From: JAWPMT01 sp965242775
GTDB taxonomy: Bacteria; Bacteroidota; Bacteroidia; Cytophagales; Cyclobacteriaceae
Direction: 5' to 3'
NCBI GenBank assembly: GCA_965242775.1
Contig: CBDETI010000028.1
Coordinates: 62,001 to 126,000, forward strand
DNA length: 64,000 nt
Part shown: positions 36,770 to 46,050 of the stretch, piece by piece
Position numbering within the stretch: position 1 is the stretch's first letter
How the letters are laid out: the number at the start of each line of letters is the position of its first letter
Program-made: the position numbers and the translations under genes
The notes under the pieces: model-generated
Told to the model about the DNA's origin: nothing
Seen by the model: only the letters and a program-made list of their open reading frames with translations
Databases searched by the model: none

Positions 36770-37891
36770 ATGATTTCACTACGAGTAATTTTCAACCCTA
36801 TTGGTGCCCGGACCAGGGTGCTTAGTATGGTCGGTCTGTCCTTACTGATCCCTGCTTTGACGGCACAAGAACTAGTCAAGACTATATCGCATGAGCCCAT
36901 TGAAGTCAAAGTATTGAATGATAGGATCAAGTGGTTAATGGATTCGGTGGATATGCCAGGTTTATCTCTTGCCATTATCAATGACAGGGAAATTGTCTAC
37001 CATGAAGTTTTCGGTGTTACCAATACCGAGAACGGCGATAAGGTCGAAAAACACCATTTGTTTGAAGGTGCTTCCTTGTCCAAACCCTTGTTTGCCTACT
37101 TTGCTATGAAGATGGTAGACCAGGGGGTGCTGGACCTGGATAAGCCGGTCCACGAATATTTTCCACATCCAGCAATCGACAGTAGCTCACTCGCACGGTA
37201 CAAAAGGATCACGCCGCGAATGGTACTTTCTCACAGTTCTGGTTTCCCCAACTTCAGTAATGGAAAGGCCATTTCCCTGCCTTTCGAACCTGGCACCGAC
37301 TACCTGTACTCCGGGGAAGCGTACCAATACCTGGCGGCCATTATTGGTGCCTTGCACGGCGTGGGTTGGAGGGATAAATTCAATGAGATCTTTAATAGAA
37401 CGGTTACAAAACCTTTGAATATGACACATACGTCGTTTCTCTGGAATGACCACTTGGCGTCGCACAAAGTGTATGGCCATTCCGGTGGAAAACCAACGGA
37501 TAATGGCACGGGGGGCTGGAGTGGGAAAACATTCAATGCATTTTCCAGTGTTCACTCGGAGGCCCACGAATACGCACTATTCATCCAGGCGATATTGAAA
37601 AAAGAAGGCCTGTCCGAGGCGAGCTTCAATGAGTTATTAGCCCCTCAGAATCAGTTGAAGCCAGACCATGAGCTTAGGAATGAGACCGGGCAAAATGCCT
37701 GGGGGCTTGGGTTTGCACAAAAACCCTCGGCTAATGGACTGATGCATTTGCATACGGGCAACAACCATGATTTTCAGGCTTACTGCATGTTTATCATGGA
37801 ACGAGGTTATGGGATCGTCTTATTCACCAACTCCGACACCCTGTTACCGTTGGTGGTCGGCCTTGAAACTTTACTGGGAACACAATTTTAA
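36770..37891 (+). CDS. Serine hydrolase, beta-lactamase class C family
   Basis: This 373-residue protein has a signal peptide ending near LTAQE. The catalytic Ser-x-x-Lys is SLSK in FEGASLSKPLFAYFA, followed by the Tyr-region YSGEAYQYLAA and the HTGNNHDF block that occupies the third active-site motif. It is exported and acts on unknown esters or D-peptides; genuine beta-lactamase activity is not implied. It is the first gene of an operon with a small membrane protein, an ECF sigma and an anti-sigma-like protein. Confidence 0.85.
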   Translation: MISLRVIFNPIGARTRVLSMVGLSLLIPALTAQELVKTISHEPIEVKVLNDRIKWLMDSVDMPGLSLAIINDREIVYHEVFGVTNTENGDKVEKHHLFEGASLSKPLFAYFAMKMVDQGVLDLDKPVHEYFPHPAIDSSSLARYKRITPRMVLSHSSGFPNFSNGKAISLPFEPGTDYLYSGEAYQYLAAIIGALHGVGWRDKFNEIFNRTVTKPLNMTHTSFLWNDHLASHKVYGHSGGKPTDNGTGGWSGKTFNAFSSVHSEAHEYALFIQAILKKEGLSEASFNELLAPQNQLKPDHELRNETGQNAWGLGFAQKPSANGLMHLHTGNNHDFQAYCMFIMERGYGIVLFTNSDTLLPLVVGLETLLGTQF

Positions 37892-37898
37892 TTAGAAT

Positions 37899-38216
37899 AT
37901 GGAACAACTAGTAGAACCTCTCGGCGGGTTGATAATCATAGGCGGAGCCGTTTTGATCGTCTACTTTATTGCAAGATATACTTATCTCATCAAGCGCATG
38001 CTTGCGGAGAAGGGTATGCTGGAAAAGAGATCCGAATCACGTATTTCAAAGGTGGATGTGGCGTATGTCACGGCCGGCATTGGCATAGGGTTAATGATTT
38101 CAGCGGGTATTTCAACGTTGGATTTGCCTGAAAACACCTTGGATCTACTTGCCTGGGGTGTGGTGTTGATCTCAGGTGCTGTCGGCTTGGTCGCCGCAGA
38201 GAAACGAAAGAAATGA
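37899..38216 (+). CDS. Small membrane protein in the ECF sigma operon
   Basis: This 105-residue protein has three hydrophobic segments (about 9-27, 54-70, 80-98) and a basic loop after the first (RYTYLIKRMLAEKG). It starts 7 bp after the serine hydrolase stop and ends 3 bp before the sigma gene. It resembles DUF6249-type proteins found next to ECF sigma factors in Bacteroidota, where it may take part in signal transduction. That role is inference from neighbours. Confidence 0.8.
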   Translation: MEQLVEPLGGLIIIGGAVLIVYFIARYTYLIKRMLAEKGMLEKRSESRISKVDVAYVTAGIGIGLMISAGISTLDLPENTLDLLAWGVVLISGAVGLVAAEKRKK

Positions 38217-38219
38217 TAT

Positions 38220-38777
38220 TTGAGCTGTATTCAGGAAGATAGCGCCATCATCGAGCAAGTCAAAGACGGTGATACCATTGCTTTCCGCAAGCTCGTGGAA
38301 CAATATAAAGACGAGGCCACGACGCTGGCTTGTTCTATTGTAAAGGATCAAAGCTTGGCCGAAGATGTGGTGCAGGAGGTATTTATCAAGGTTTTTGACA
38401 AGATCAGGAGCTACAAGTACCAATCAGCATTTTCGACTTGGCTTTACCGAATTGTAGTAAACCGATGCTACAATGAGCTCCGAAAAAGGACTATTACCAC
38501 TGATCAATTTGAGGAAGCCGTCTCGAAAAGGGAGGAAGCCGCTGCAGTTGTACATGCCCACGATTTGAAGCAAATTGTACAGTTGGTACTTCATCAGATG
38601 AAACCAGACGAAGCGCTGGTATTAAGGTTGTTTTACCTGTCAGAATTGAGGATTCCAGAAGTAGTCGAGGTGACTGGTTTCAGTAAGTCGAAAGTGAAGG
38701 TAACACTGCACCGTGGCCGTAATAGTTTTTCTAACATACTCAAAAAACGATTAGGAAAGGAAATTGAAGATTTATGA
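38220..38777 (+). CDS. ECF RNA polymerase sigma factor
   Basis: This 185-residue protein has region 2 (AFRKLVEQYKDEATTLACSIVKDQSLAEDVVQEVFIKVF, then STWLYRIVVNRCYNE) and region 4 (EALVLRLFYLSELRIPEVVEVTGFSKSKVKVTLHRGR). It directs RNA polymerase to a stress regulon. The only usable start in frame is TTG at 38220; ATG at 38213 is out of frame. Its stop overlaps the next ATG (ATGA), so it is coupled to the anti-sigma-like gene. Confidence 0.9.
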   Translation: MSCIQEDSAIIEQVKDGDTIAFRKLVEQYKDEATTLACSIVKDQSLAEDVVQEVFIKVFDKIRSYKYQSAFSTWLYRIVVNRCYNELRKRTITTDQFEEAVSKREEAAAVVHAHDLKQIVQLVLHQMKPDEALVLRLFYLSELRIPEVVEVTGFSKSKVKVTLHRGRNSFSNILKKRLGKEIEDL

Positions 38778-39097
38778 AAGAGGATCCAATTAAGCACTTG
38801 ATAAAGGCAAGCGGTGTAGAGACTTCTACCGACTTTACACAGAAGACGATAGAGAAGATGGAGCAACGAATACAGGGAAAAATAAAGCTTCGAATTTACC
38901 TTCTGATCGTGGTTGTTACGTTGCTTTTTATGGTTGTTGGGTGGGCGTTGGTCCGGACCGGATTTACAGTAGCTCTGTTCGGAGTACTGGTGGGCCTGCC
39001 AAAGGTTATTACGATCGTTTTGATCAGCTTATTGGCTTTCTTAACCCATTCACATTTACTAAGGCTTTTGGGCGCCTCGGCGCTTGGAGACCGGTGA
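38774..39097 (+). CDS. Putative anti-sigma membrane protein
   Basis: This 107-residue protein has a cytoplasmic N terminus (DPIKHLIKASGVETSTDFTQKTIEKMEQ) and two transmembrane segments (about 40-61, 65-90). The sequence class occurs directly downstream of ECF sigma genes in Bacteroidota. Translational coupling by ATGA and its location suggest it holds the sigma factor at the membrane. No zinc-binding anti-sigma motif (HxxxCxxC) is present, so the mechanism would be different from ZAS proteins. Confidence 0.75.
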   Translation: MKEDPIKHLIKASGVETSTDFTQKTIEKMEQRIQGKIKLRIYLLIVVVTLLFMVVGWALVRTGFTVALFGVLVGLPKVITIVLISLLAFLTHSHLLRLLGASALGDR

Positions 39098-39114
39098 TAT
39101 TTGCATGCTTTTGA

Positions 39115-41130
39115 TCATTCATCAATTTGAATAGCCTTAGCCCAATGCACGAATTCCATCCGGCCTCGATTATACGTTCCTGATTCCAGTCGGACAGTTT
39201 CTTGAATGAGGTACAGCCCAACCAGTATGGTGCCTTCCGTGTGGATACCCTCATCAGTTTCCTTGGGCCTGACAAAAACGATATCGGATTTATAGCCAAC
39301 CACGTCAGCTCGTGCATTTAACTTAACGAGATACCAACTGTAATCACCATGCATGGACTCTCGCGAGAGTACCTTACCGGTATTAGGTAGGTATTGTTCG
39401 GCCAAACTATGGTTTGAGAACGGTCGTAGTTCGATGTGTTTACCGACCACCTCGTTGAAGTCTACATGATCTACTCCCTCCACGTTTTCAAAACCCCACT
39501 TTAGCTTAAACCAGACTCCTTTCTTCAAGTCAAACTGCCCCATATTTGCGAGAAGGAGTATAAGGAGGAAAGAACCAATGGCTGAGATAAGAAATGACCG
39601 ATTGCCGGCATCAGGTCCATAGGCCAGGGACATGACCAGGTATTCGAACAAAATGACACCAGTGATTCCATAAGTCAGAATATTAGAAAGCTTTTTGTGA
39701 CTGTTCTGCCCTTCTTTAGTGAAGAATTCAGACTGGTTGAGCGCATTGTTCTTGAAACTATCCCAAAGTGCCAGGATCGGGAAATAAAACACTACCAGAA
39801 AGCCACTGGTGATATCGTCCCCGATGGACGAATAAAACTGCAGTAGGTCAAAGGCCATGTGTGCGCCACAGGCGAGTACGAAAAAGAATAGGAGACGTAA
39901 CACCTTGTGCCGGCGGTACCGGTAACGATTGAGGACGAGCACATAAGCGGTAATGGAGGTCAGGCCCATATGGACCACCGAATTCAAGACCGCCGAGCCT
40001 GCAAAATGGTAGATTTCATAAGGGCTGAAAAAAATAAGGTTTTCTATGAAGGAAAATCCAAGCCCCGAGAGTGAAGCATAAAATAGGTAGTCAAAGCTTT
40101 CATTTACCTCTTTGGTGTATTTGATAAGATAAAATAGTGGAGCCAGTTTCAGCGCCTCGGCCAAGACGCCCACGAAGAAGTCAGACCAGTGGTAGCCTTG
40201 GAATGTACCCTTATCCCAGGCAAAACTGAGGGTCATCTCATTGATATCGAGGAAGACAAATCCGAAAAGGCCCATAACCATTCCAAAGCCTAACGTGAGC
40301 AGCACAGGTCGTCCGGGTTCAGGTTCGAAAAGATCCATTTTCCATAAGTAGGCGAGCCATGTTGTTAATACGGCCAGCGCAGCGATAAATTCAATAAGAC
40401 TAATTCCTTGCCAGGCGGCCTCTGCCAATTCGATGAGGTAGGTCACATATTTACCGGTTTGAAGAAAATACTTTCTCGCCAATCGGGAGGGTACCCACTC
40501 CATTTGCCCAGGTGTGTGTATAAGTACTCCCAGTTCTTGCCAATCTGCTTTCTTGGTGTGCAAGGATGCCAGATTGGTGACAGCACCCTCAATGTGCCCA
40601 TTGCTAGCCAGTTCCTTGTTGAGGTAATAGGCCGCAAGGGAATCCTGGTGCGCCGTAGTGCCATGGAGGAAGACATAACCAAGGGTATTGTTTCGGTACT
40701 TTTGATGCTTGTCGCTTATCTGTATCAATGCCTCGTAGGCGAGCTGATATTGTTCCAGATGTAGATTTATCAGACCTATCCCGTAGTGTCCTATGTCCCG
40801 CGTTGCCTTATCATTGGCGAACCTCAGATTGTCATAATATTTAGTGAGCCGATCGTATTTTGGCGTGTCGTCTTCTCTGGTATGGTAGGCATCGAAGCGA
40901 TGGAAGTAGCGAGTGATCCATTGGTAGTGAAAATCGATATTGTCTGGCGCGGTTTCCACTTGCTTCTGGCTGAGCATTTCAGCCCTTGACGCTAGATTAG
41001 CGGCCTCTGCATGACGTATCTGAAGTGTAAGGGATTCATAGTGCCGTTCCGGGATCAAATTATTTACCGCTAGCCAGGCGATGACAATGGCAGCTGGAAT
41101 GCTAAGTTGGGACCAATGGAATTGCTTCAT
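39115..41130 (-). CDS. PrsW-type intramembrane protease with a long N-terminal TPR-like region
   Basis: This 671-residue protein has an N-terminal membrane segment, a helical repeat-like region to about 200 (FHYQWITRYFHRFDAYH..., AYEALIQISDKHQKYRN), and then a PrsW domain. The protease motifs are EALKLAPLFYLI (Glu), SFIENLIFF (Glu) and VVHMGLTS (His), with a further AHMAFDLLQF. PrsW glutamate-type membrane proteases can cleave anti-sigma factors. The ECF operon next door is convergent, so a link is suggestive only. It is much longer than typical PrsW because of the N-terminal and C-terminal (about 130 residues) extensions. Confidence 0.85.
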   Translation of the reverse strand: MKQFHWSQLSIPAAIVIAWLAVNNLIPERHYESLTLQIRHAEAANLASRAEMLSQKQVETAPDNIDFHYQWITRYFHRFDAYHTREDDTPKYDRLTKYYDNLRFANDKATRDIGHYGIGLINLHLEQYQLAYEALIQISDKHQKYRNNTLGYVFLHGTTAHQDSLAAYYLNKELASNGHIEGAVTNLASLHTKKADWQELGVLIHTPGQMEWVPSRLARKYFLQTGKYVTYLIELAEAAWQGISLIEFIAALAVLTTWLAYLWKMDLFEPEPGRPVLLTLGFGMVMGLFGFVFLDINEMTLSFAWDKGTFQGYHWSDFFVGVLAEALKLAPLFYLIKYTKEVNESFDYLFYASLSGLGFSFIENLIFFSPYEIYHFAGSAVLNSVVHMGLTSITAYVLVLNRYRYRRHKVLRLLFFFVLACGAHMAFDLLQFYSSIGDDITSGFLVVFYFPILALWDSFKNNALNQSEFFTKEGQNSHKKLSNILTYGITGVILFEYLVMSLAYGPDAGNRSFLISAIGSFLLILLLANMGQFDLKKGVWFKLKWGFENVEGVDHVDFNEVVGKHIELRPFSNHSLAEQYLPNTGKVLSRESMHGDYSWYLVKLNARADVVGYKSDIVFVRPKETDEGIHTEGTILVGLYLIQETVRLESGTYNRGRMEFVHWAKAIQIDE

Positions 41131-41190
41131 CCTTGTGAGGTTGGACCCGAAAATAGGAAAAATTTGATCAGCGCCGACTGGGCTGTTGAC

Positions 41191-41781
41191 TCACCTAATA
41201 TTTCTTCTGATCCGACTTAGCGAGGTAGGAGTAACGCCGATGTAGGATGCCAGATACTTTTGGGGAATCCGCTGCAGATATACCGGTTCATTCATTAGGT
41301 CAAGGTACCGTTTCTCGGCAGTATCCTTCTGCAGGGCCGTGAAACGTTTGAGGAGGTGGAGGATGACATCTTCCCAAAAACACCGCATGATCTTTTCCAT
41401 TTCGGGGAACCGCTGGTAGAGTTGCGTCAACTCCTGCTTAGGCAGCGTGAGCACTTCACTGTCTTCGATGGCTTCCAGATAATAGGCCGATGGTGTTCCG
41501 CTGAGGAAACTGGATAGTTCAATGGCCGACGTGTTTTCGAAAGAAAACCACACCGTAATGTCCACACCATTTGCGAGGTAAAATAGCCGTAAACACCCGC
41601 TGTTGACAAAAAACAGCTGATCCCCCACGTTGCCCGGTGTTAGTAACTGGTCGTTTTTCTTTACTGTTTTGGTTCTAAGCCTGGCAACTAATTCGTCCTT
41701 GCAGTTTTCTGGCAAGGGACCATATTGCTTCAGGAATTCCAGGAACCGTTCATACATACGTGGTGATTTAGTAATAGACAT
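41191..41781 (-). CDS. Crp/Fnr family transcriptional regulator
   Basis: This 196-residue protein has the cyclic-nucleotide-binding-like domain (about 30-125) with GDQLFFVNSGCLRLFYL. The C-terminal winged helix reads YLASYIGVTPTSLSRIRRNI. It is located 7 bp downstream of the PaiB-like gene on the same strand, so both are in one transcript. Fourth Crp/Fnr member in the window. Effector unknown. Confidence 0.85.
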   Translation of the reverse strand: MSITKSPRMYERFLEFLKQYGPLPENCKDELVARLRTKTVKKNDQLLTPGNVGDQLFFVNSGCLRLFYLANGVDITVWFSFENTSAIELSSFLSGTPSAYYLEAIEDSEVLTLPKQELTQLYQRFPEMEKIMRCFWEDVILHLLKRFTALQKDTAEKRYLDLMNEPVYLQRIPQKYLASYIGVTPTSLSRIRRNIR

Positions 41782-41788
41782 TTTTTTA

Positions 41789-42424
41789 TTATTCCGGGAA
41801 AACCTCCTTTTGCCGGTTCAGCATTTCAGTAGCGATCTGTTGACTTGCTTCGCCTTGTTCGTTGAGGTGTTTCATGATGCTTTCATAGCTGCTAGCATCC
41901 CTATCTTGACTCAATTTAAAAACATTGTCCAATTTGTCTACTTCGATTTCGAAGGCAACGATCATCCGCAAGGCGCTTCGCTTAAATTCCTGCGGCAGAT
42001 TGTCATATACCGTAGAAGAATGCGGGTTGTTGTTTTCAAAATGAAGGGATGTTTTACGGAGCATATCTTCCAATGCCGTTCCATCCAGGAAAGATATTTT
42101 CCCTCGTGCATGTACACTCATATAATTCCAGGTGGAGGGAGAATGCGGGTCATTGTACCAGGTACCACTGACATAGGTATGAGGCCCGGTGAAAACCACC
42201 AAGACCTGGTTGTTGTACTCAAATGCCTTGTGATGGTCTGTGTTTTTCATGAGATGGCCGCTTAAAAACCTTCGACCGTTCCGCGTTTCTAAGAAAACGG
42301 GTACTTGGGTAGCCACGGGGTTATTGTGCCTGTCGCAACCTGACAAATAAGCAAAAGGGTACTGGTTGATCAGTGTTTCGACCACCTGCGCATTGCGCGC
42401 TTTATGATAGGGAAGATCGTACAT
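41789..42424 (-). CDS. FMN-binding PaiB-like protein
   Basis: ATG at 42424 gives 211 residues starting MYDLPYHKARNAQVVETLIN; a TTG at 42445 is unlikely. It contains PVFLETRNGRRFLSGHLMKNTDHHKAF, VVFTGPHTYVSGTWYNDPHSPSTWNYMSVHARG and RMIVAFEIEVDKLDNVFKLSQDRD, the conserved blocks of PaiB, a split-barrel FMN-binding protein named as a negative regulator of sporulation and protease genes in Bacillus. Here it is more likely a flavin-dependent stress protein. It precedes a Crp/Fnr gene in one unit. Confidence 0.85.
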   Translation of the reverse strand: MYDLPYHKARNAQVVETLINQYPFAYLSGCDRHNNPVATQVPVFLETRNGRRFLSGHLMKNTDHHKAFEYNNQVLVVFTGPHTYVSGTWYNDPHSPSTWNYMSVHARGKISFLDGTALEDMLRKTSLHFENNNPHSSTVYDNLPQEFKRSALRMIVAFEIEVDKLDNVFKLSQDRDASSYESIMKHLNEQGEASQQIATEMLNRQKEVFPE

Positions 42425-42515
42425 GGATAAAAAGCTTTTTGACAAAAGTCTTGATACTGGTCGTCAAAAAAATTATCCTGAGATAACAAAGGGGGGAGGA
42501 ACCTCGAAAGTTGCC

Positions 42516-43496
42516 CTAGTTGGTAGGTCCTGGCGTGTTGCCGGTTATATCCAATATCCCATCCATTTTGAGATGAGTGATTACGGGCTCCTTCGCCATT
42601 CTGACCAGTGTGATGTGATCAAACGACATGGAGTCTGTAGGATTTTGACTGCCGCCGGTAGTTCCGAGGATGAGGTAATCGCGTTTGTTACGGATTCGAT
42701 GCGAAAACGAGTGAAGATGGCCATTAATCACTGTGTAGGGTCGTTGTGACAAGCTTACTTCCAACTCGCCCAATCCCTTTTCGCCATCGCGCATCCACAA
42801 TGGTTTGTGCATCAGGACGAAAGTCCATCGTACATCCGGATATTTCTCCAAGACCTCCTGGAAATATTTGAGTTGGGGCCGGTTCAAGGCGCCCACTTTT
42901 CCTTCCTGCATATTGAAGTACGCGGACTCCTCGAGATTGCCTTCCAACTCACCCTTCATGATTTTTATGGCCTTCGCCCGAGCTTCATAGATCTCCATCA
43001 TGCGCTCTTCTTCATAATCCTCCGAATCCATCATTAAGAAGAGAACATTCTCATAGACAAAGTGATAGTATCTTGGTCCGATACGGTTTTTCCAAAATTC
43101 CCGCATAGTCGGGTTGGTGAGATCGTGATTACCTCCAAGATAAAAGAAGGGCATGGTGAGCTTGGAAGTACGGACATCAAAGGAATCCCATTCTCGAGTC
43201 AGCTGAGCTGGGTCTTCCGTGCCTCCATCGATCAAATCGCCGATGCTGAGCACAAATGTCGGGTCCAGTTGATTCAATTGTGCCATGGCGGTAGCGTAAA
43301 CACCTTCCCGCTCGCCGCCATTCAGGTCCGATATGATCGCGAACGTGAAATCCTCTTCCTCCATTTCAAAGGCCTCACTCGTCCAGGGAGTGGGGCCACT
43401 GGTAACATCGTGAATAAAGACGGGCTTGTCGTGAGCCAGGGAATTGCACCTGGCAATTAGGAACAGTGTAAGGGTGGTATGCAGTATGCCTCTCAT
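42516..43496 (-). CDS. Exported metallophosphoesterase
   Basis: ATG at 43496 gives 326 residues with a signal peptide (MRGILHTTLTLFLIARCNS). The calcineurin-like metal motifs are ISDLNGGERE, SIGDLIDGG, YLGGNHDLT, LMHKPLW and NGHLHSFSH; all the expected ligands are present. The typical GDxHG is altered to SDLNGGE. Likely a phosphodiesterase or phosphatase in the periplasm; the substrate is unknown. An upstream GTG at 43550 would only add an unstructured leader. Confidence 0.85.
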   Translation of the reverse strand: MRGILHTTLTLFLIARCNSLAHDKPVFIHDVTSGPTPWTSEAFEMEEEDFTFAIISDLNGGEREGVYATAMAQLNQLDPTFVLSIGDLIDGGTEDPAQLTREWDSFDVRTSKLTMPFFYLGGNHDLTNPTMREFWKNRIGPRYYHFVYENVLFLMMDSEDYEEERMMEIYEARAKAIKIMKGELEGNLEESAYFNMQEGKVGALNRPQLKYFQEVLEKYPDVRWTFVLMHKPLWMRDGEKGLGELEVSLSQRPYTVINGHLHSFSHRIRNKRDYLILGTTGGSQNPTDSMSFDHITLVRMAKEPVITHLKMDGILDITGNTPGPTN

Positions 43497-43639
43497 GAAT
43501 GGGACTTTTCGAAGGAGTGATCGTTTGCTTAAAGGTATGTGTATCGCCACACCTTGCCAAGTGCCAGGTAGGGGGGAGTACTGCGAAGCGGGTGAGGAAC
43601 TGGGGCGGTGGACAGTACGATGAAACTGGTATTGAATGG

Positions 43640-44854
43640 CTATATTATCCGGATGGGCTCTTCCCTCTTAGCTTCAGTTATCAATGCGCCCGTTGCTGTC
43701 ACGGATTGAACGGCTGTGTCTTTGAAACCCCTCATTTCCGCGATCCGCTCTTCACCATCCTGCAGATTGGCGCCTTCCAGTAATGTCACGTAATTGTTGC
43801 AAAGCCGTTGAACCCTTAAAACCGCGTTGAGGGTCTCGATCATTGTAACATCCTGACCATACCCCTGGTGAATGACCTGATCCATTTGTGCGCCTGCATA
43901 GTTCTCTGCTTTTTTAGTGATCGTATCATCGATCTCATCTATAGATTCCTTGGTGAAGTTCTTCAATCTGACATAGGAATGTTCCTGTGCAAGTGTATTT
44001 TGAAGTTGTATTTGGCTTTGATGGTAGGGATCGTTTTCTTCTGCCTGCACAGGCACATCATGTTCGGATGCCGTGGTGGTGTTGATATTGGCATTCGTGG
44101 CCCTGTTGAGATAATCCGGGTAGACATGCAAGGTCATTTCGTGGTTGAAGGTACTGAGCAATTTTCCACGCGAAGGATTGCCAATTAGGTTCAACCTGAC
44201 AATCGCCTGATTATCTGCATGTAAGTTGGTTACAGCTGCCCGGCCATCGTTGTTGTCATTGTAGGTTTGTATATACACCCTGTAGTCCTCGCTTTGATGC
44301 ACTTCCTGGAATGAGTCTACCGTATTCATCCAGTCAAGTAATGTTTGAAGTAATTGGGGGTTGGCATCGTCGGCATCAGGTCCGACCACTCGTTGCATCA
44401 CCATTTGGCTCGGTGGATCGGCAATTGTCGGCAGACCAGTAGGTCGGCATACTGTTGTATCCCATGCAAAACGCTGTTCCTCACCCAATTCGGTTGAGGT
44501 TGATACGTCGCCGTTGTGAGTCTTATGATTAGGAAGCGTGTGATCAATGTCTAAGTGCCTGACTTGTGGAAGCGAGGATTGATTTATTTGTTGTTGGAGC
44601 GTGGCTAGTTCCACATTCCGGACGCTGCTATTAACAAGGTCTGCTGCTGAGAACGGGGTTGTGTTCGGGTGGAGCACGAGCGACGGGAAAGGACTCTCTA
44701 CCTGGTCCGCAAGATTTTGCAACGCTTGCATCTGCATGGCTTCCGGCCGTTGGTCATCGAGGTAGATTTCAGCCTCACGGGGTGGTCCATGCCTTGTATT
44801 TGCAGCGGCTGATCTGCTGCGATTTCTTCTATTCTTTGCTGCGTTTGTGTGCAT
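43640..44854 (-). CDS. Orphan protein resembling contractile-injection-system (eCIS) effectors
   Basis: ATG at 44854 gives 404 residues. A basic N-terminal leader (about 1-28) precedes LDDQRPEAMQMQALQNLADQ (about 32-51), which resembles the DxRPEAxxQxxLQxxADxSP stretch that I associate with the N termini of proteins near DUF4157 and extracellular contractile injection systems. A later LSTFNHEMTLHVYP contains an HExxxH-like site (His238, Glu239, His243), which is not the classic HExxH zinc signature. A helical C terminus follows. No eCIS structural genes are present in the window. The effector interpretation is a hypothesis; a real coding gene is very likely. Confidence 0.65.
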   Translation of the reverse strand: MHTNAAKNRRNRSRSAAANTRHGPPREAEIYLDDQRPEAMQMQALQNLADQVESPFPSLVLHPNTTPFSAADLVNSSVRNVELATLQQQINQSSLPQVRHLDIDHTLPNHKTHNGDVSTSTELGEEQRFAWDTTVCRPTGLPTIADPPSQMVMQRVVGPDADDANPQLLQTLLDWMNTVDSFQEVHQSEDYRVYIQTYNDNNDGRAAVTNLHADNQAIVRLNLIGNPSRGKLLSTFNHEMTLHVYPDYLNRATNANINTTTASEHDVPVQAEENDPYHQSQIQLQNTLAQEHSYVRLKNFTKESIDEIDDTITKKAENYAGAQMDQVIHQGYGQDVTMIETLNAVLRVQRLCNNYVTLLEGANLQDGEERIAEMRGFKDTAVQSVTATGALITEAKREEPIRII

Positions 44855-44929
44855 GGCCGAGTCCCGACTTGCCAATCAATATAGCACAAAACGATTTAAT
44901 CTACGGTCCTGGCGATTTCTACTTAGGGC

Positions 44930-45991
44930 TTACTCTATTGACTCGAGAATGATGCGCATTATCGCATTGGATCTTCCGTGTCCGTAGGGCTGCCCGTAGG
45001 CACCGGAGGTCAAAGCAATGACCATTTTTTGATCAGGGATTACGATGAGTTGGTTGCCACCGTTGCCAGAAGCAAATAAATAGTTGAAGTCCTTGCCATT
45101 GAAGGTTCTGGAAGACTTGTACCACATCATGCCGTAGGAGTCGGCCAGCGGGAATTCAGGCAGTTCGAATGCCTTCCGTGCTATGATTTCTTTGATATAA
45201 CTTGACTCAATAAGTTGGCGGTTGTTCCACTTTCCTTCGTTCAAGATGAGTAGTCCGAGTTTGGCAAAATCCGGGGTAGTCAAATATAGATTACCTGCCG
45301 CGCCAGTTTGGTTGGCGCTGTTGGTATACCAGTAAACAGGTTCAAATCCCATTGGGTCAAACAGTTTTTCCTTCGCATAGTCTTTCAAGCTCATGCCCGA
45401 CGCTTCTTCGATCGCTAAGCCAATAAGCAGGGGGTGAATGTCAGCGTAAACAAACTTTTCACCAGGTTCCGCATTCATAGGAACATTGAGGAGGAACGAT
45501 TTCCAATCGTCCAATCCTATCCAGTGTCCGACGAAACCTGCGCTTTGGGAGTCGTCGGTATCCGCATCTAGCCCTGACGACATATCGAGAACATGCCGGA
45601 GTGTGATTTTCTTATAGTCCTCGTTGATTTTTGGGTTCTTGCTTTTGGAAAAAAGTGAATAGATGTTTTGATCTAAACTCTCAATGAGCCCTTCTTTGAT
45701 CGCAACACCTAGCAGTAATGCGGTAACACTTTTGCCTGCCGATCGTATATCCAGGACCGTTTTCTCCCAAAAAGTATTGAAGTACGCTTCGATGGCTACC
45801 TTACCGTCTTTGATGACCACCAACCCCCTGAAATCTCCATTCGGTGTATCATAAATTCTGGAGATCAAATGGTCGATCGAATCTTTATTGAAACCAGCTT
45901 CCTCCAGGCCGATCCTGGGAAGATCATTTTTACTCTGACTATTAGAGTAGATGCACGGAAATAAGAAAAAACAGAGGATGAGGATACGCAT
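44930..45991 (-). CDS. Serine hydrolase, beta-lactamase class C family
   Basis: This 353-residue protein has a signal peptide (MRILILCFFLFPCIYSNSQ). The catalytic motif SAGK occurs in LDIRSAGKSVTALLLG, the YADIHPLLIG block provides the second motif, and a glycine-rich FASGNGGNQLIVIP provides the third. It is exported and probably a D-alanyl-D-amino-acid-type or esterase-type enzyme. It follows an AraC regulator on the same strand (59-bp gap), which may control it. Confidence 0.85.
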   Translation of the reverse strand: MRILILCFFLFPCIYSNSQSKNDLPRIGLEEAGFNKDSIDHLISRIYDTPNGDFRGLVVIKDGKVAIEAYFNTFWEKTVLDIRSAGKSVTALLLGVAIKEGLIESLDQNIYSLFSKSKNPKINEDYKKITLRHVLDMSSGLDADTDDSQSAGFVGHWIGLDDWKSFLLNVPMNAEPGEKFVYADIHPLLIGLAIEEASGMSLKDYAKEKLFDPMGFEPVYWYTNSANQTGAAGNLYLTTPDFAKLGLLILNEGKWNNRQLIESSYIKEIIARKAFELPEFPLADSYGMMWYKSSRTFNGKDFNYLFASGNGGNQLIVIPDQKMVIALTSGAYGQPYGHGRSNAIMRIILESIE

Positions 45992-46050
45992 GAGAGTTGG
46001 CTGTTTCTACGCGAAGATGGTTCGCCTATGCTTTCAAAAATTGTAAGAGA

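Noticed and set aside
42423..42749. Plus-strand ORF of 108 codons across the metallophosphoesterase/PaiB junction
   Set aside because: It is antisense to two real genes and has no coding features of its own.
44126..44143. Classic HExxH zinc protease motif in the effector-like protein
   Set aside because: The residues are H-E-M-T-L-H, with three residues between Glu and His, so the motif is HExxxH and metalloprotease activity is not supported.
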